DNA of 64,000 bases from the NCBI GenBank assembly GCA_003388555.1, contig QQVD01000057.1, positions 107,192 through 171,191 of the forward strand, written 5' to 3'. Position numbers and translations under genes: made by a program. The stretch's first letter is position 1; each line of letters begins with the position of its first letter. Shown here piece after piece: positions 29,657 through 40,128 of this stretch. This DNA comes from Acidobacteriota bacterium (lineage in GTDB: Bacteria; Acidobacteriota; Thermoanaerobaculia; Multivoradales; Multivoraceae). Below the pieces are notes generated by a model. The model had not been told where the DNA came from and searched no databases. It was given only the letters and a program-made list of their open reading frames with translations.

Positions 29657-31003
29657 TCAGGACAACCCGGGAACGGGGTAGGCGAGGCAGAGCGCCTCGA
29701 CCTCGCCACGGATCTCGGCGAGCTTGCCCTCGTCGTCGTGGTGGCGCAGGGCGGCGTCGATCCAGCCGGCGAGCTGGCGCATCTGCTCCTCGCCGAATCC
29801 GCGCGTGGTGGCTGCCGGGGTGCCGAGGCGGATGCCGCTCGGGCGCAGCGGCGGATTCGGATCGTCGGGCACGATCTGCTTGTTGACCGTGATCGACACC
29901 TCGTCGAGCGTCTCTTCGGCGACCCGGCCGTCGATGCCGTAGGTGTCGGTGGTGACGACCACCATCAGATGGTTCTCGGTACCGCCGGTGACCAGCTTCG
30001 CGCCCTTCTCGACCAGCGCCTCTGCCAGCGCCTTGGCGTTGGCGATGGTCGCCCGCGCGTACTCACGGAACTCGGGCTGGAGAGCCTTGCCGAGGGTGAC
30101 CGCGATGCCGGCGATGGCGTTCATGTGGGGACCGCCCTGCAGCCCCGGGAAGACCGCCTTGTCGACCGTCTTGGCGTGCTCCTTCTTGCACAGGATCATG
30201 CCGCCGCGTGGGCCGCGCAGCGACTTGTGGGTCGTCGTGGTGACGAAGTCGAAGCCCGCGTCGATCGGATTGGCGAGTGCCTTGCCGGCGATCAGGCCAC
30301 CGATGTGCGAGACGTCGGCCATGGTCAGGGCGCCGATCTCGTCGGCGATGCGCTGGAAGGCGCCGTAGTCGTAGTCACGCGGATACGAGGAGTGGCCCAC
30401 GAGCACCATCTTCGGCCGGTGCTCGAGCGCCTGGGCGCGCAGCAGGTCGAAGTCGATGTCGCCGCTGCCGTCGGGCTTCGTCTTGTAGCGCGCGAACTCG
30501 TAGATCTTGCCCATGTGGGAGACGGGTGCGCCGTGGGTGAGGTGGCCGCCGTGCGACAGGTCCATCGCCAGGACCTTGTCGCCGGGCTCGAGGAAGCCCA
30601 TGTACACCGCCTGGTTCATCGGCGATCCGCTGAGCGGCTGCACGTTGGCGTGCTCGGCCCCGAACAGCTCCTTGGCGCGAGCGATGGCGAGACGTTCGAT
30701 GGCGTCGGTGAACTCCTGGCCGCCGTAGTAGCGACGGCCGGGGTAGCCCTCGGCGTACTTGTTGGTCATCACCGAACCGTTGCAGGCGAAGACCTCGGGG
30801 TAGGTGTAGTTCTCGCTCGGGATCAACTCGATGCCGCGGCGCTCGCGCTCCTCCTCGCCGACGATGGCGGCGTAGACCTCGGGGTCGTTCGCGCGCAGGG
30901 CGCGGCGGTGGTCGGCGGCGAGCCGGTCGGTGTGCGAGGGGCTCGTCGAGGAGCTCCCCGCCGGGCTGGTCGAAGCCTCGAGTGCTGGGTCGGTCGTGGA
31001 CAT
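29657..31003 (-). CDS. glyA: serine hydroxymethyltransferase
   Basis: A 448-residue PLP enzyme that converts serine and tetrahydrofolate to glycine and 5,10-methylene-tetrahydrofolate. The PLP lysine is Lys260 in TTTTHKSLRGPRGG. Other hallmarks are IPSENYTYPEV (substrate binding) and NKYAEGYPGRRYYGG. The N-terminal 30 residues are a Ser/Thr/Pro-rich extension absent from E. coli GlyA. GGAGG precedes the ATG. The upstream gap has a possible TAGCGT -10 about 28 bases before the start. I looked for a glycine or THF riboswitch in the leader and saw none. Confidence 0.96.
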   Translation of the reverse strand: MSTTDPALEASTSPAGSSSTSPSHTDRLAADHRRALRANDPEVYAAIVGEEERERRGIELIPSENYTYPEVFACNGSVMTNKYAEGYPGRRYYGGQEFTDAIERLAIARAKELFGAEHANVQPLSGSPMNQAVYMGFLEPGDKVLAMDLSHGGHLTHGAPVSHMGKIYEFARYKTKPDGSGDIDFDLLRAQALEHRPKMVLVGHSSYPRDYDYGAFQRIADEIGALTMADVSHIGGLIAGKALANPIDAGFDFVTTTTHKSLRGPRGGMILCKKEHAKTVDKAVFPGLQGGPHMNAIAGIAVTLGKALQPEFREYARATIANAKALAEALVEKGAKLVTGGTENHLMVVVTTDTYGIDGRVAEETLDEVSITVNKQIVPDDPNPPLRPSGIRLGTPAATTRGFGEEQMRQLAGWIDAALRHHDDEGKLAEIRGEVEALCLAYPVPGLS

Positions 31004-31030
31004 GGGTCTGGTCCTCCGTGGTGGCGCCGC

Positions 31031-31036
31031 ACGCTA
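31031..31036 (-). promoter_or_regulatory. candidate -10 element of glyA
   Basis: On the minus strand GATAGCGT contains TAGCGT, giving a leader of about 21 bases that includes the GGAGG ribosome site. No -35 is clear. Confidence 0.35.
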
Positions 31037-31459
31037 TCGGGCCGAGGTCCTAGGGCCAGCGACGAGGCTGGCGGGGCTGTGGACGGCTCGGCGGACGGCG
31101 CGTGGCAGCCGTGGGTTGCGGTTCGTTCCACTCGCGCTTCCCTCGTAGGGAGAGAGGCGCTGAGGCCCAGGCGTGCGGCGGCTCGTGGTCGCGGTTCCCG
31201 ATGGTTCGGTCCCATCCGGCGCCGGTGGGCTCCGACGGCGCGAGCAGCGCCGAGAAGCGGTGAGCACCGTCTCGTGCGCTGGTGCCAGAGCCCGGAAGGC
31301 GACTCACGCCAGTCCCGCGACGGGGGCAAGATATCGCATCGTCGCGGTGAAGAGGGGTGGCGGTTGGCGGTCACCTCGCTGGCGGGCGCGCGAGTCGCGC
31401 ACCGTCGCCGCGAGCCTGCGGAGAGGAGACGGCTGCTAGAGTCCGAGCGCTCCTCCGAG

Positions 31460-31488
31460 TTGACAGGGCGCACTCCGGAAGGTACCTT
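31460..31488 (+). promoter_or_regulatory. sigma-70 promoter of the tetR gene
   Basis: A perfect TTGACA -35 (31460-31465) is followed by a 17-base spacer and TACCTT as -10 (31483-31488). It is the best-formed promoter in the window. The predicted start at about 31495 leaves a leader of about 135 bases. Confidence 0.75.
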
Positions 31489-31503
31489 CCTACCGGTCGG
31501 TAG
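31477..31503 (+). promoter_or_regulatory. two palindromic operators overlapping the tetR promoter
   Basis: GGAAGGTACCTTCC (31477-31490) is a perfect palindrome that covers the -10. CTACCGGTCGGTAG (31490-31503) is an inverted repeat around the transcription start, with the CCGG/CCGA core common in TetR-family operators. Binding here would block RNA polymerase, so autorepression by the adjacent TetR protein is likely. Confidence 0.65.
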
Positions 31504-31631
31504 GGTGGCGCGTCTGGTCACGATGCCTCGCGCAGCCGCCGTGCCGGGGCCGACCCCGGCGAGCGCTCGAGGCCTCGCCGACGCCGCCTCGGAGCGATTC
31601 CGACGCGGCCCGAACCTGGAGGAGCAGTGAC

Positions 31632-32261
31632 GTGGAGACGGAAGCCCGAACGATGAGCGTGGCCGGCAACTCGAGCCCACGCGACCCGGACAAGATCGCC
31701 GAGATCTTCCGGGCCGCCGCCCGCATCTTCAACACCAAGGGCTTTCACGCCACGTCGATCAACGAGATCGCCGATGCAGTGCACCTGACCAAGGCCGGTC
31801 TCTACTACTACATCCAGGGCAAGCAGGACCTGCTCTACCGGATCATGGACTACGCCATGGACGCTCTCGAAGGAGAGGTCATCCAACCGGCGGAGTCGAT
31901 CGCCGACCCGGAGGAGCGGCTGCGCGCCATCGTTGCCGGCCACGCCAACCTGATCACCCAGGCGGGAGTGCACGAGCTGACCATCCTGGTCAACGAGCTC
32001 GAGGGGCTGTCGCCCGAGCAGCGCCGCCAGATCACCGAGCGCCAGGCGCACTACGTCGACCTGGTGCGCGAGACCATCGACACGCTCAAGGCCCGCGGTC
32101 GGGTGCACGATGTCGATTCCACGGTCGGCGCCTTCGGGCTGCTGGGCATGATCCTGTGGGTGCCACGTTGGTTCGATGCCAAGGGCCGACTTTCGTCGCA
32201 GGAGGTCGCCGACCAGCTGACCGAGCTGGCGCTGCGCGGACTGCTCAGGGAACCGGCCTGA
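31632..32261 (+). CDS. TetR family transcriptional regulator
   Basis: A 209-residue repressor. The N-terminal helix-turn-helix reads FNTKGFHATSINEIADAVHLTKAGLYYYIQGKQDLLYRI (about residues 31-69). This is close to KstR2/FadR-type TetR regulators that sense acyl-CoA ligands. The C-terminal half is helical with no recognisable ligand residues. A GGAGGAG lies 8 bases before GTG 31632; ATG 31653 is an alternative. It sits upstream of etfBA and etfD, suggesting control of electron flow from acyl-CoA oxidation (inference). Confidence 0.88.
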   Translation: METEARTMSVAGNSSPRDPDKIAEIFRAAARIFNTKGFHATSINEIADAVHLTKAGLYYYIQGKQDLLYRIMDYAMDALEGEVIQPAESIADPEERLRAIVAGHANLITQAGVHELTILVNELEGLSPEQRRQITERQAHYVDLVRETIDTLKARGRVHDVDSTVGAFGLLGMILWVPRWFDAKGRLSSQEVADQLTELALRGLLREPA

Positions 32262-32264
32262 TCA

Positions 32265-32302
32265 GCCGGCGGCCCTTGCCCATGGCTGTCGCGGCCGCCG
32301 GC
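32265..32302 (+). terminator. hairpin after tetR
   Basis: GCCGGCGGCC pairs perfectly with GGCCGCCGGC around an 18-base loop. It starts 4 bases after the tetR stop. No T-run follows, so termination may be partial and let etfB be read through. Confidence 0.45.
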
Positions 32303-32447
32303 GAAGGTCCTCGCGCCAGGACGGGCTCATCGGTCGACACCAGCCGTCCCAAGCCTCGAGACGAATCGCCCGTCCATCCAGCGTCGGCGAGAATCAAGAA
32401 AGAAGCGAGCGGGCCGCCACCCGGCCCGAGTCGATAGGAGAGAGACG

Positions 32448-33257
32448 ATGAACATCCTGGTATGCATCAAGCAGATCCTCGATCCCGATCTGCCGGCGCG
32501 CGACTTCAAGATCGACGCCGCCAACAAGGAGGCGGACCCCAAGGGCGCCAACAAGGTGACCAACATCTTCTGCGAGAACGCGCTGGAGACCGCGCTGCAG
32601 CTGCGCGAGAAGGCGGGCGGCGGCAAGGTCACGGCGATCACCTACGGGCCCGAAGGCGCCGAGGACTCCTTGCGCAAGGCGCTGGCCATGACCGTCGACG
32701 AGGCGGTCCTGGTGATCAACGACAAGCACTCGAAGCCCGACGCCATCGCGGTCGGCAAGGTGCTCGCCGCGGCGGCCCGCAAGCTCGGCGACTTCGACCT
32801 GGTGATGGTGGGCCGCGAGTCCGGCGACTGGGGCCTCGGCCAGACCGGCGGTGTGCTCGCCGAGGAGCTCGGGCTGCCCTCGCTGGCGTTCGTCGACGAG
32901 GTCGACCCCGATGGCGACGGCCTGAAGCTGCAGCGGCAAACCGACAACGGCAGCGAGGTCGCCACGGTGAAGCCGCCGGCGCTGGTGCTGATCACCAACA
33001 ACGAGAACAACGTGCCCCGCATCCCCAAGACGCGCGACGTGATGATGTCGTACCGCAAGCCGCTGCAGAAGCTGACCCTCGAAGAGCTCGGCGTCGCCGA
33101 CGAGGCGGTGGGCGACGGCCACACCGCGTTCGAGGTGACCAACCTCTACGTCCCCGAGAAGAGCGTCTCCTGCGAGTTCGTGCAGGGCGACTCGCTCGAC
33201 GAGAAGGTCACCGAGCTGGCGCGCCGCATCCACGGCATCGTCGCCAGCGTCAACTGA
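32448..33257 (+). CDS. etfB: electron transfer flavoprotein beta subunit
   Basis: A 269-residue EtfB, the AMP-binding partner of EtfA in the heterodimer that takes electrons from acyl-CoA dehydrogenases. The start NILVCIKQILDPDLP is the family N-terminus. Other hallmarks are LVMVGRESGDWGLGQTGGVLAEELG (adenine-nucleotide binding) and VPRIPKTRDVMMSYRKPL in the recognition-loop part. A GGAGAGAG ribosome site precedes the ATG. It is followed by etfA after 58 bases. The group lies with an EtfD-type membrane oxidoreductase, so electrons probably reach menaquinone. Confidence 0.94.
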   Translation: MNILVCIKQILDPDLPARDFKIDAANKEADPKGANKVTNIFCENALETALQLREKAGGGKVTAITYGPEGAEDSLRKALAMTVDEAVLVINDKHSKPDAIAVGKVLAAAARKLGDFDLVMVGRESGDWGLGQTGGVLAEELGLPSLAFVDEVDPDGDGLKLQRQTDNGSEVATVKPPALVLITNNENNVPRIPKTRDVMMSYRKPLQKLTLEELGVADEAVGDGHTAFEVTNLYVPEKSVSCEFVQGDSLDEKVTELARRIHGIVASVN

Positions 33258-33315
33258 ATCACTGCGTGCACCAGAACCCAGAGAACGAGAGCCCCGAAAG
33301 CGAGAGGTCGAGCAG

Positions 33316-34269
33316 ATGAGTCGAGTACAGATCGTGCTGTTTTCCAAGAACGGCTGGGACCGCGGGGCGCAGGGTGTGGCCGGCGCCGGCCGCCGCCTCG
33401 CCGACGGTCTCGGCGCCGAGCTCCATGCGGTGGTGCTCGGCCCGGCCGACGACGCGCTGAAGAACGGGCTCGCGGCAGCGGCCCAGAAGGTGCAGGTCGT
33501 CTCCGCCCTCGAGGAGTACCAGCCGGAACCGGCCCTCGCCGCCGCCGCGTCGCTGTGCGACGGGGCTGCCGCGGTGCTCTTCGGCAACGACACCTACTCG
33601 CAGGAGATCGTGCCGCGGCTCGCACACCGCCTCGGTGGTGCGCCGATGGCCGACGCCCAGAAGCTCGAGGTCAAGGACGGCAGGATCCACGTCACCCGCT
33701 CGGCCTACGGCGGCAAGGCGCTGTCCGAGTACGTGATGAAGGCCACGCCGGCGGTGATCTGGGTGCGTTCGCGCGCCCTCGAGCCGGCCGAGGGTGACGT
33801 CGGCGGCGCGGTCGAGGAGGCCACCGTCGAGCTTCCCGAGGCGAAGCTGCGCATCACCGAGCGTCACGAGGAGGCCCAGGAAGGCGCCAGCCTCGAGGAG
33901 GCCGAGATCATCGTCTCCGGAGGGCGCGGTCTCGGCGGGCCGGAGCCGTTCGAGCAAATGCTCGCCCCTCTCGCAGACGTGATGCACGCGGTGCAGGGCG
34001 CCTCCCGCGCTGCCTGCGACGCCGGCTGGGTGCCGCCGAACTGGCAGGTGGGGCAGACCGGCAAGAAGGTCGCCCCCGAGCTCTACCTGGCGATCGCCAT
34101 CTCCGGCGCCAGCCAGCACCTGCTCGGCATGGGCGACTCCAAGGTGGTCGCGGCGATCAACACCGACGCCGATGCGCCGATCTTCAAGCACTGCAGCTTC
34201 GGCATCGTCGAGGACTACAAGAACGTCGTGCCGCTGCTGACCGAGAAGCTGAAGGAGATGCAGTCGTAA
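33316..34269 (+). CDS. etfA: electron transfer flavoprotein alpha subunit
   Basis: A 317-residue EtfA. The C-terminal FAD-binding domain has the signature [21 protein letters not shown] followed by [10 protein letters not shown] and [12 protein letters not shown], the standard FAD contacts. The N-terminal half is the usual Rossmann-like domain. Together with EtfB it shuttles electrons from flavin dehydrogenases. A GAGAGG ribosome site lies before the ATG. A hairpin with a T-rich tail follows the stop, separating it from etfD. Confidence 0.94.
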   Translation: MSRVQIVLFSKNGWDRGAQGVAGAGRRLADGLGAELHAVVLGPADDALKNGLAAAAQKVQVVSALEEYQPEPALAAAASLCDGAAAVLFGNDTYSQEIVPRLAHRLGGAPMADAQKLEVKDGRIHVTRSAYGGKALSEYVMKATPAVIWVRSRALEPAEGDVGGAVEEATVELPEAKLRITERHEEAQEGASLEEAEIIVSGGRGLGGPEPFEQMLAPLADVMHAVQGASRAACDAGWVPPNWQVGQTGKKVAPELYLAIAISGASQHLLGMGDSKVVAAINTDADAPIFKHCSFGIVEDYKNVVPLLTEKLKEMQS

Positions 34270-34322
34270 GCGCTCGCGCCGCCGCGGCGGACCGCCGGGA
34301 GGGCGTCGTTCGGCGCCGCGTC

Positions 34323-34365
34323 GGGCCTCGGGAGGCTTTCCCCTCCGGGGCCCTTCTTCGTTGCT
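34323..34365 (+). terminator. Rho-independent-like terminator after etfA
   Basis: GGGCCTCGGGAGG pairs (with G-U pairs and a bulge) with CCCTCCGGGGCCC around a CTTT loop and is followed by TTCTTCGTT. Its position between etfA and the etfD promoter fits a transcript end. Confidence 0.65.
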
Positions 34366-34418
34366 CGGGGATCAGGGCCGCGTCGGGGTTCCAGCGGACG
34401 ACGCCAGCTGACGGAGGG

Positions 34419-34424
34419 TAGAGT
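34419..34424 (+). promoter_or_regulatory. -10 element of etfD, leaderless arrangement
   Basis: TAGAGT ends 6 bases before the ATG at 34431. A GGAGGG sits within the -10 region, too close to the -10 to be in the mRNA if initiation is at the ATG. The gene thus seems separately transcribed from etfBA. Confidence 0.5.
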
Positions 34425-34430
34425 CGAACG

Positions 34431-36524
<2,094 letters not shown>

Positions 36525-36583
36525 AGCCTCGTGCAGATGACGGCGCGGAATCTCGCGCCACGCCGTCGCCGTTGCCTCGAATC

Positions 36584-38511
36584 ATGGAGAGGCAGTGGGA
36601 GAAGCAGCTGGCGGCAGCCGACCCTGTCGGCTATCAGCTTCGAGGCAGGGCCGCGGCTCGCGCGGCCCCCGCCGCCGTGCCCCGATGCACGCGATGGATG
36701 CCCTGGACGCCGTGGATACCGTGGACGCCGCTGGCGCTCGCCGTCTCGATCCTCCTGAGCCAGGCCTCGCCGGCCGTCGCCTCACCGCGCTACGAGAAGC
36801 TCGCGCCCTACCCGGCTCTCGAGTGGAAGGACGAGGTGCCGTTCGTCCGCCTCGACGGAGAGTGGTACGAGCTGCGGGCGATCGACAGCGTGGAGACGAG
36901 CCGCATCGTGGGCTTCGCGCGGCAGCGCTACGCCGGTCTGTGGCAGAAGCGCTTCGTCGAAGATCTCGTCGAGGTGCTCAGCGAGATGGGGCATCCCCCG
37001 GGTCGCCGGGTCGATCTCGAGGTGGCGGAGGTCGACGGTGGTGCGGTGCGCACGCTCCATGGCGTCCGGATGACGGCCGCCAAACGCCGGTCTCTCTGGG
37101 AACAGCGCAACGACGCGGAGATGCGAGCCGCTGTCGACGAAGGCCCGCTCCGTGTCACCGCCATGAACGCGGTCCTCGAGCGCCTTGAGACCGCGCTGGA
37201 CGAGCGGTGGGCCTACCGTTTCCTCGCCGATGACGGCCTGTTCGAGGCGATCGAGGCGCTGCGTCGCCGTACCGGGCCGGGCCTGACCTGGGAGCAGTTC
37301 ACGCTCGAGATCGAGACCCTCCTGGCGCTGGGTGTCGACGGCCACGCGAGCGTCAGTGGACCGCGCGAGCCGTCGAGCGCATTCCTCCCGTTCCTGCTCG
37401 AGAGGGTGGGGGAGGGTCATGTCGGCTTCCTGCCGAACCGGCGCAGCCTGCTCGATCCCGCCAGGCCCTACGTCGCCTCGATCGACGGCCTGCCGATCGC
37501 TCGCTGGTGGTCGGGCCTGGCGACGCGGATCGCGCGGGGTTCGCCTCAGTTCGTCGGCTACGAGTGTCTGCGGCGTCTGCGTGACATCGAACGTGCGCGT
37601 CAGGTGCTGGGACGGCGCCGAGCGACTACGTCGACGTCGAGCTGAGCGATCGCGCCGGAGAGGCGCCGACCCAGGAGCGACTCCGTCTCGACAGGACCTT
37701 CCCGACCTACGGCCCCTGGCCGCGCCGCAGGTCGCGCTGGCTCAGCGATGGCATCGGCTACCTCAGGCTCACCACCATGGAGCCGCGGGAGTCGCTGCAC
37801 GAGCTCGAGATGTGGATGCTCCGCTTCCGCCGGGCGCGCGCCCTCGTCGTCGACGTGCTGGGCAACCGCGGCGGCGCACGGCAGGCTCTGCTGCGGCTCT
37901 TCTCCGAGATCACTCCCCGCGGCGGCCCGCCACGCGTGGTCAATGTCGCCGCGGTACGGCGGCATCCGGCCCACGGTCCGCATCATCTCCAGGCGCGCTT
38001 CATGGCGCCGGCGGACTCCGAGACCTGGAGCCCGCGGGAGCGTCGGGCGATCCGCGACGTCGCCACCACGTTCGACCCCGAGGTAGAACTGCCTCCCGGC
38101 CAGTTCGGAGAATGGAACTACCTGGTGCTGAGTCCACTGCGAGAGTTCCCGACCGCGGCGCCAGCCACCGAGCGCCCGGTCTACGTGCTGATGGACGAGA
38201 AGTGCTTCAGCGCCACCGACATCTTCCTCGCCGGCCTGAAGGGGCTCCCCGGCGTGATCCTCGTCGGCGCCGCGAGCAGCGGCGGAAGTGCCTTTGCCCA
38301 ACGCATCGTGCTCTCCGAGTGGCCCCGGCTCGAGGTCCGCCTCGCCTCGATGGCCTCCTTCCGCGCCGACGGGCGCCTCTTCGACGGCCACGGCGTGCAG
38401 CCCGATGTCGTGGTCGAACCGGCGCCCGAGGACTTCGTGAGTCGTTCGGACCGGGTGCTCGAGGAGGCGCTGCGCCTGGCGCAAGGAGACCTCGGGCGGA
38501 TTTCACAGTAG
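36584..38511 (+). pseudogene. frameshifted S41-like peptidase gene
   Basis: Two frames together form one product. The first (to 37645) has a long N-terminus with a WMPWTPWIPWTP repeat, a signal peptide (LALAVSILLSQASPAVA) and a PDZ-less N-terminal domain, then runs out of frame near residue 340. Its sequence continues without a start codon in the -1 frame from about 37612 to 38511, carrying S41-type features: DVLGNRGG, CFSATDIFLAGLKGL (candidate nucleophile Ser) and VGAASSGGSAF. One missing base around 37607-37615 (in a G/C run, GGGACGGCG) would restore a protein of about 642 residues. It could be a real inactivation or an assembly error. Start uncertain; ATG 36698 is an alternative. Confidence 0.7.
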
Positions 38512-38727
38512 CTCCGAGGCCGACGAGCACGCGGCTTCGGCGCCACGACCCCGAAGAGGACCGCGGTTTCGAAGCCTCTTACCGTCGCGGTCCAGACCAG
38601 TGGACTGACGGCGGTCGCGAACTGCTACTCGGACGTCCGGCCCGACGGGTTGGTCGCGTACCCTTGGCAGCGGACGGCGGGAGCGAAGTCCGCTCCGAGC
38701 TGCCAGTGAACCACCCGGAGGTTGCCG

Positions 38728-39399
38728 ATGTTCGATGTTGCGAAGCGCCGGTTCGGGATCCCGTCCAGGCTGGCCGGTGCTTCCGGCCAACTGCTCCTCT
38801 TGACCTTCCTGCTGGGGGCGTCGGGCAGTTCTTTGAGTGCCCAGCAGGTCGAGGCCGGCACGGCGGTGTTGGTCGACGCCAACGACGCCGTGGTGGGTTC
38901 CCTGCTGACCTACGACCGCCTGCCCCAGGAGGAGATCCGGACCGTGCTCTTCGTCGACGAGGAGCCGGTGGTGCTGAGAGCCGTCGACGGCAGCAGCCTG
39001 TCGGGGAACGCCAGTGAGCTCTTCTTCGAGTCCGGCGACTGCACCGGCGCAGGCTACCTCGCCGCGAGCTTTGCCGACTTCACCTTCACCGAGCCGGTCC
39101 ACGTCGCGAATCTGCCGCAGCTGTCGATCTGGCTCCGGGCTTCGGACACGATCACCACCGGGCTCACCCAGTCCTCGGTCCTCGGCCCTTTCGGCAACTG
39201 CGTGCCGGTGGCGCCCGCCGTCACCAACGGCTTCCTCGCCATCGAGGTTCCCACGGCGTTCGTCCCGCCCTACCGCGTTGCCCGGCTGCCGCTCGAAGGA
39301 GTCGACATCCTGGCCGTGCCGGCGGTCTCGCCGCTCGGGCTGGGTCTGCTGGGAGCCTTCATCGCGGTGGGAGGGTGGCTGGTCCTGCGGTCGCGCTGA
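38728..39399 (+). CDS. secreted protein with C-terminal membrane-anchor/sorting-like tail
   Basis: A 223-residue exported protein of unknown function. Signal peptide: LLLLTFLLGASGSSLSA. The mature region is beta-rich with two Cys (SGDCTGAGYL and FGNCVPV) that may pair. It ends in VPAVSPLGLGLLGAFIAVGGWLVLRSR's pattern: a short Pro-containing motif, a hydrophobic helix and a basic end, similar to IPTL-type C-terminal sorting signals. CCGGAGG lies 6 bases before ATG 38728. No sorting enzyme is in the window. Confidence 0.7.
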   Translation: MFDVAKRRFGIPSRLAGASGQLLLLTFLLGASGSSLSAQQVEAGTAVLVDANDAVVGSLLTYDRLPQEEIRTVLFVDEEPVVLRAVDGSSLSGNASELFFESGDCTGAGYLAASFADFTFTEPVHVANLPQLSIWLRASDTITTGLTQSSVLGPFGNCVPVAPAVTNGFLAIEVPTAFVPPYRVARLPLEGVDILAVPAVSPLGLGLLGAFIAVGGWLVLRSR

Positions 39400-39441
39400 C
39401 GCTCCCGCGAGGCGCGTGCCGCTGCGTGACCCGCCGCACTC

Positions 39442-39861
39442 TCACTCCCCGCGGTGGTTGAACATCCAGTGCACACCGAACCTGTCGGTGCAGCTGCCGA
39501 AGTAGGAGCCCCAGAAGGCCTCCTGCAGCGGCATGGTGACCTCGCCGCCCTCCGAGAGCGCGGCGAACTGGCGGTCGCACTCTGCGCGGCTGGCGGGGGA
39601 GTAGGAGACGTGCACGTTGTTGCCGAAGGTGACGGGTCCGCCCGGGAAAGACGTCGGTACGTCGCTGCCCATCAGGGTGCTGGAGCCGAGCGGTAACGAG
39701 ACGTGCATCACCCGGGCCTTGTCCTGGTCGGCGACCTGCATCTCGTCGGGGCCGTCGCCGAAGGTCTGCAGGACCTCGAACTCGCCGCCGAAGACCGCGC
39801 GGTAGTGCTCGAAGGCCTCGCGGCAGTCGCCGTTGAAGTGCAGGTAGGGATCGAGGCTCAT
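39442..39861 (-). CDS. PhnB-like VOC family protein
   Basis: A 139-residue protein of the PhnB/glyoxalase (VOC) superfamily. Features: DPYLHFNGDCREAFEHYRAVFGGEF at the start, then MHVSLPLGSSTLMGSD, and FWGSYFGSCTDRFGVHWMFN at the end, a standard PhnB-like pattern. The function is usually unassigned. AAGGAGAG precedes the ATG. It is convergent with the secreted-protein gene and divergent from the copper monooxygenase gene. Confidence 0.87.
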   Translation of the reverse strand: MSLDPYLHFNGDCREAFEHYRAVFGGEFEVLQTFGDGPDEMQVADQDKARVMHVSLPLGSSTLMGSDVPTSFPGGPVTFGNNVHVSYSPASRAECDRQFAALSEGGEVTMPLQEAFWGSYFGSCTDRFGVHWMFNHRGE

Positions 39862-40070
39862 GGGGTCTCTCCTTGCGGTGGTGCCAGTGTTGGCGGGGTG
39901 GCAGGGGGTGGGATCGAGCGATCCGCGGGGCGCGTCGCCTGAAGGCTTGTCGCCTAGGGAGGCACGGCGGCGCTTCGCTGCGACCGCCATCCGGCGTCCG
40001 CGGCAGAGCTGGCTCGCCGCTCAGGCGGCGGGGCAGTGATCGAGATCTCGCGGCGCGGGCGACGCTCCGC

Positions 40071-40076
40071 TAGGAT
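40071..40076 (+). promoter_or_regulatory. -10 element for the copper monooxygenase gene
   Basis: TAGGAT with initiation near 40083 gives a leader of about 46 bases that contains a CTGGAGG ribosome site. This is a conventional leadered gene, in contrast to the leaderless group. Confidence 0.5.
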
Positions 40077-40128
40077 ACGCGGGTTGCGCGCCGCGCCACG
40101 CCAAGTCCTGTCTCCTGGAGGCCTCGAC

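Larger units (their letters stand above)
31004..31631. other. 628-base divergent intergenic region between glyA and tetR
   Basis: No convincing gene lies here; long open frames are high-GC artefacts antisense to glyA. The right end holds the tetR promoter and operators. The left end holds the candidate glyA promoter. The middle has a GATATC at 31330 and many short GC hairpins, but I recognise no RNA family. Confidence 0.6.

Noticed and set aside
31004-31330. Possible glycine or tetrahydrofolate riboswitch in the glyA leader
   Set aside because: Scattered similar bases (CGCCG-CGGAG) occur but the aptamer consensus and second module are absent.
28922-31630. A 902-codon open frame on the + strand opposite the enoyl-CoA hydratase and glyA genes
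   Set aside because: It is antisense to two clearly conserved genes, has no family similarity and reflects high GC at third positions.
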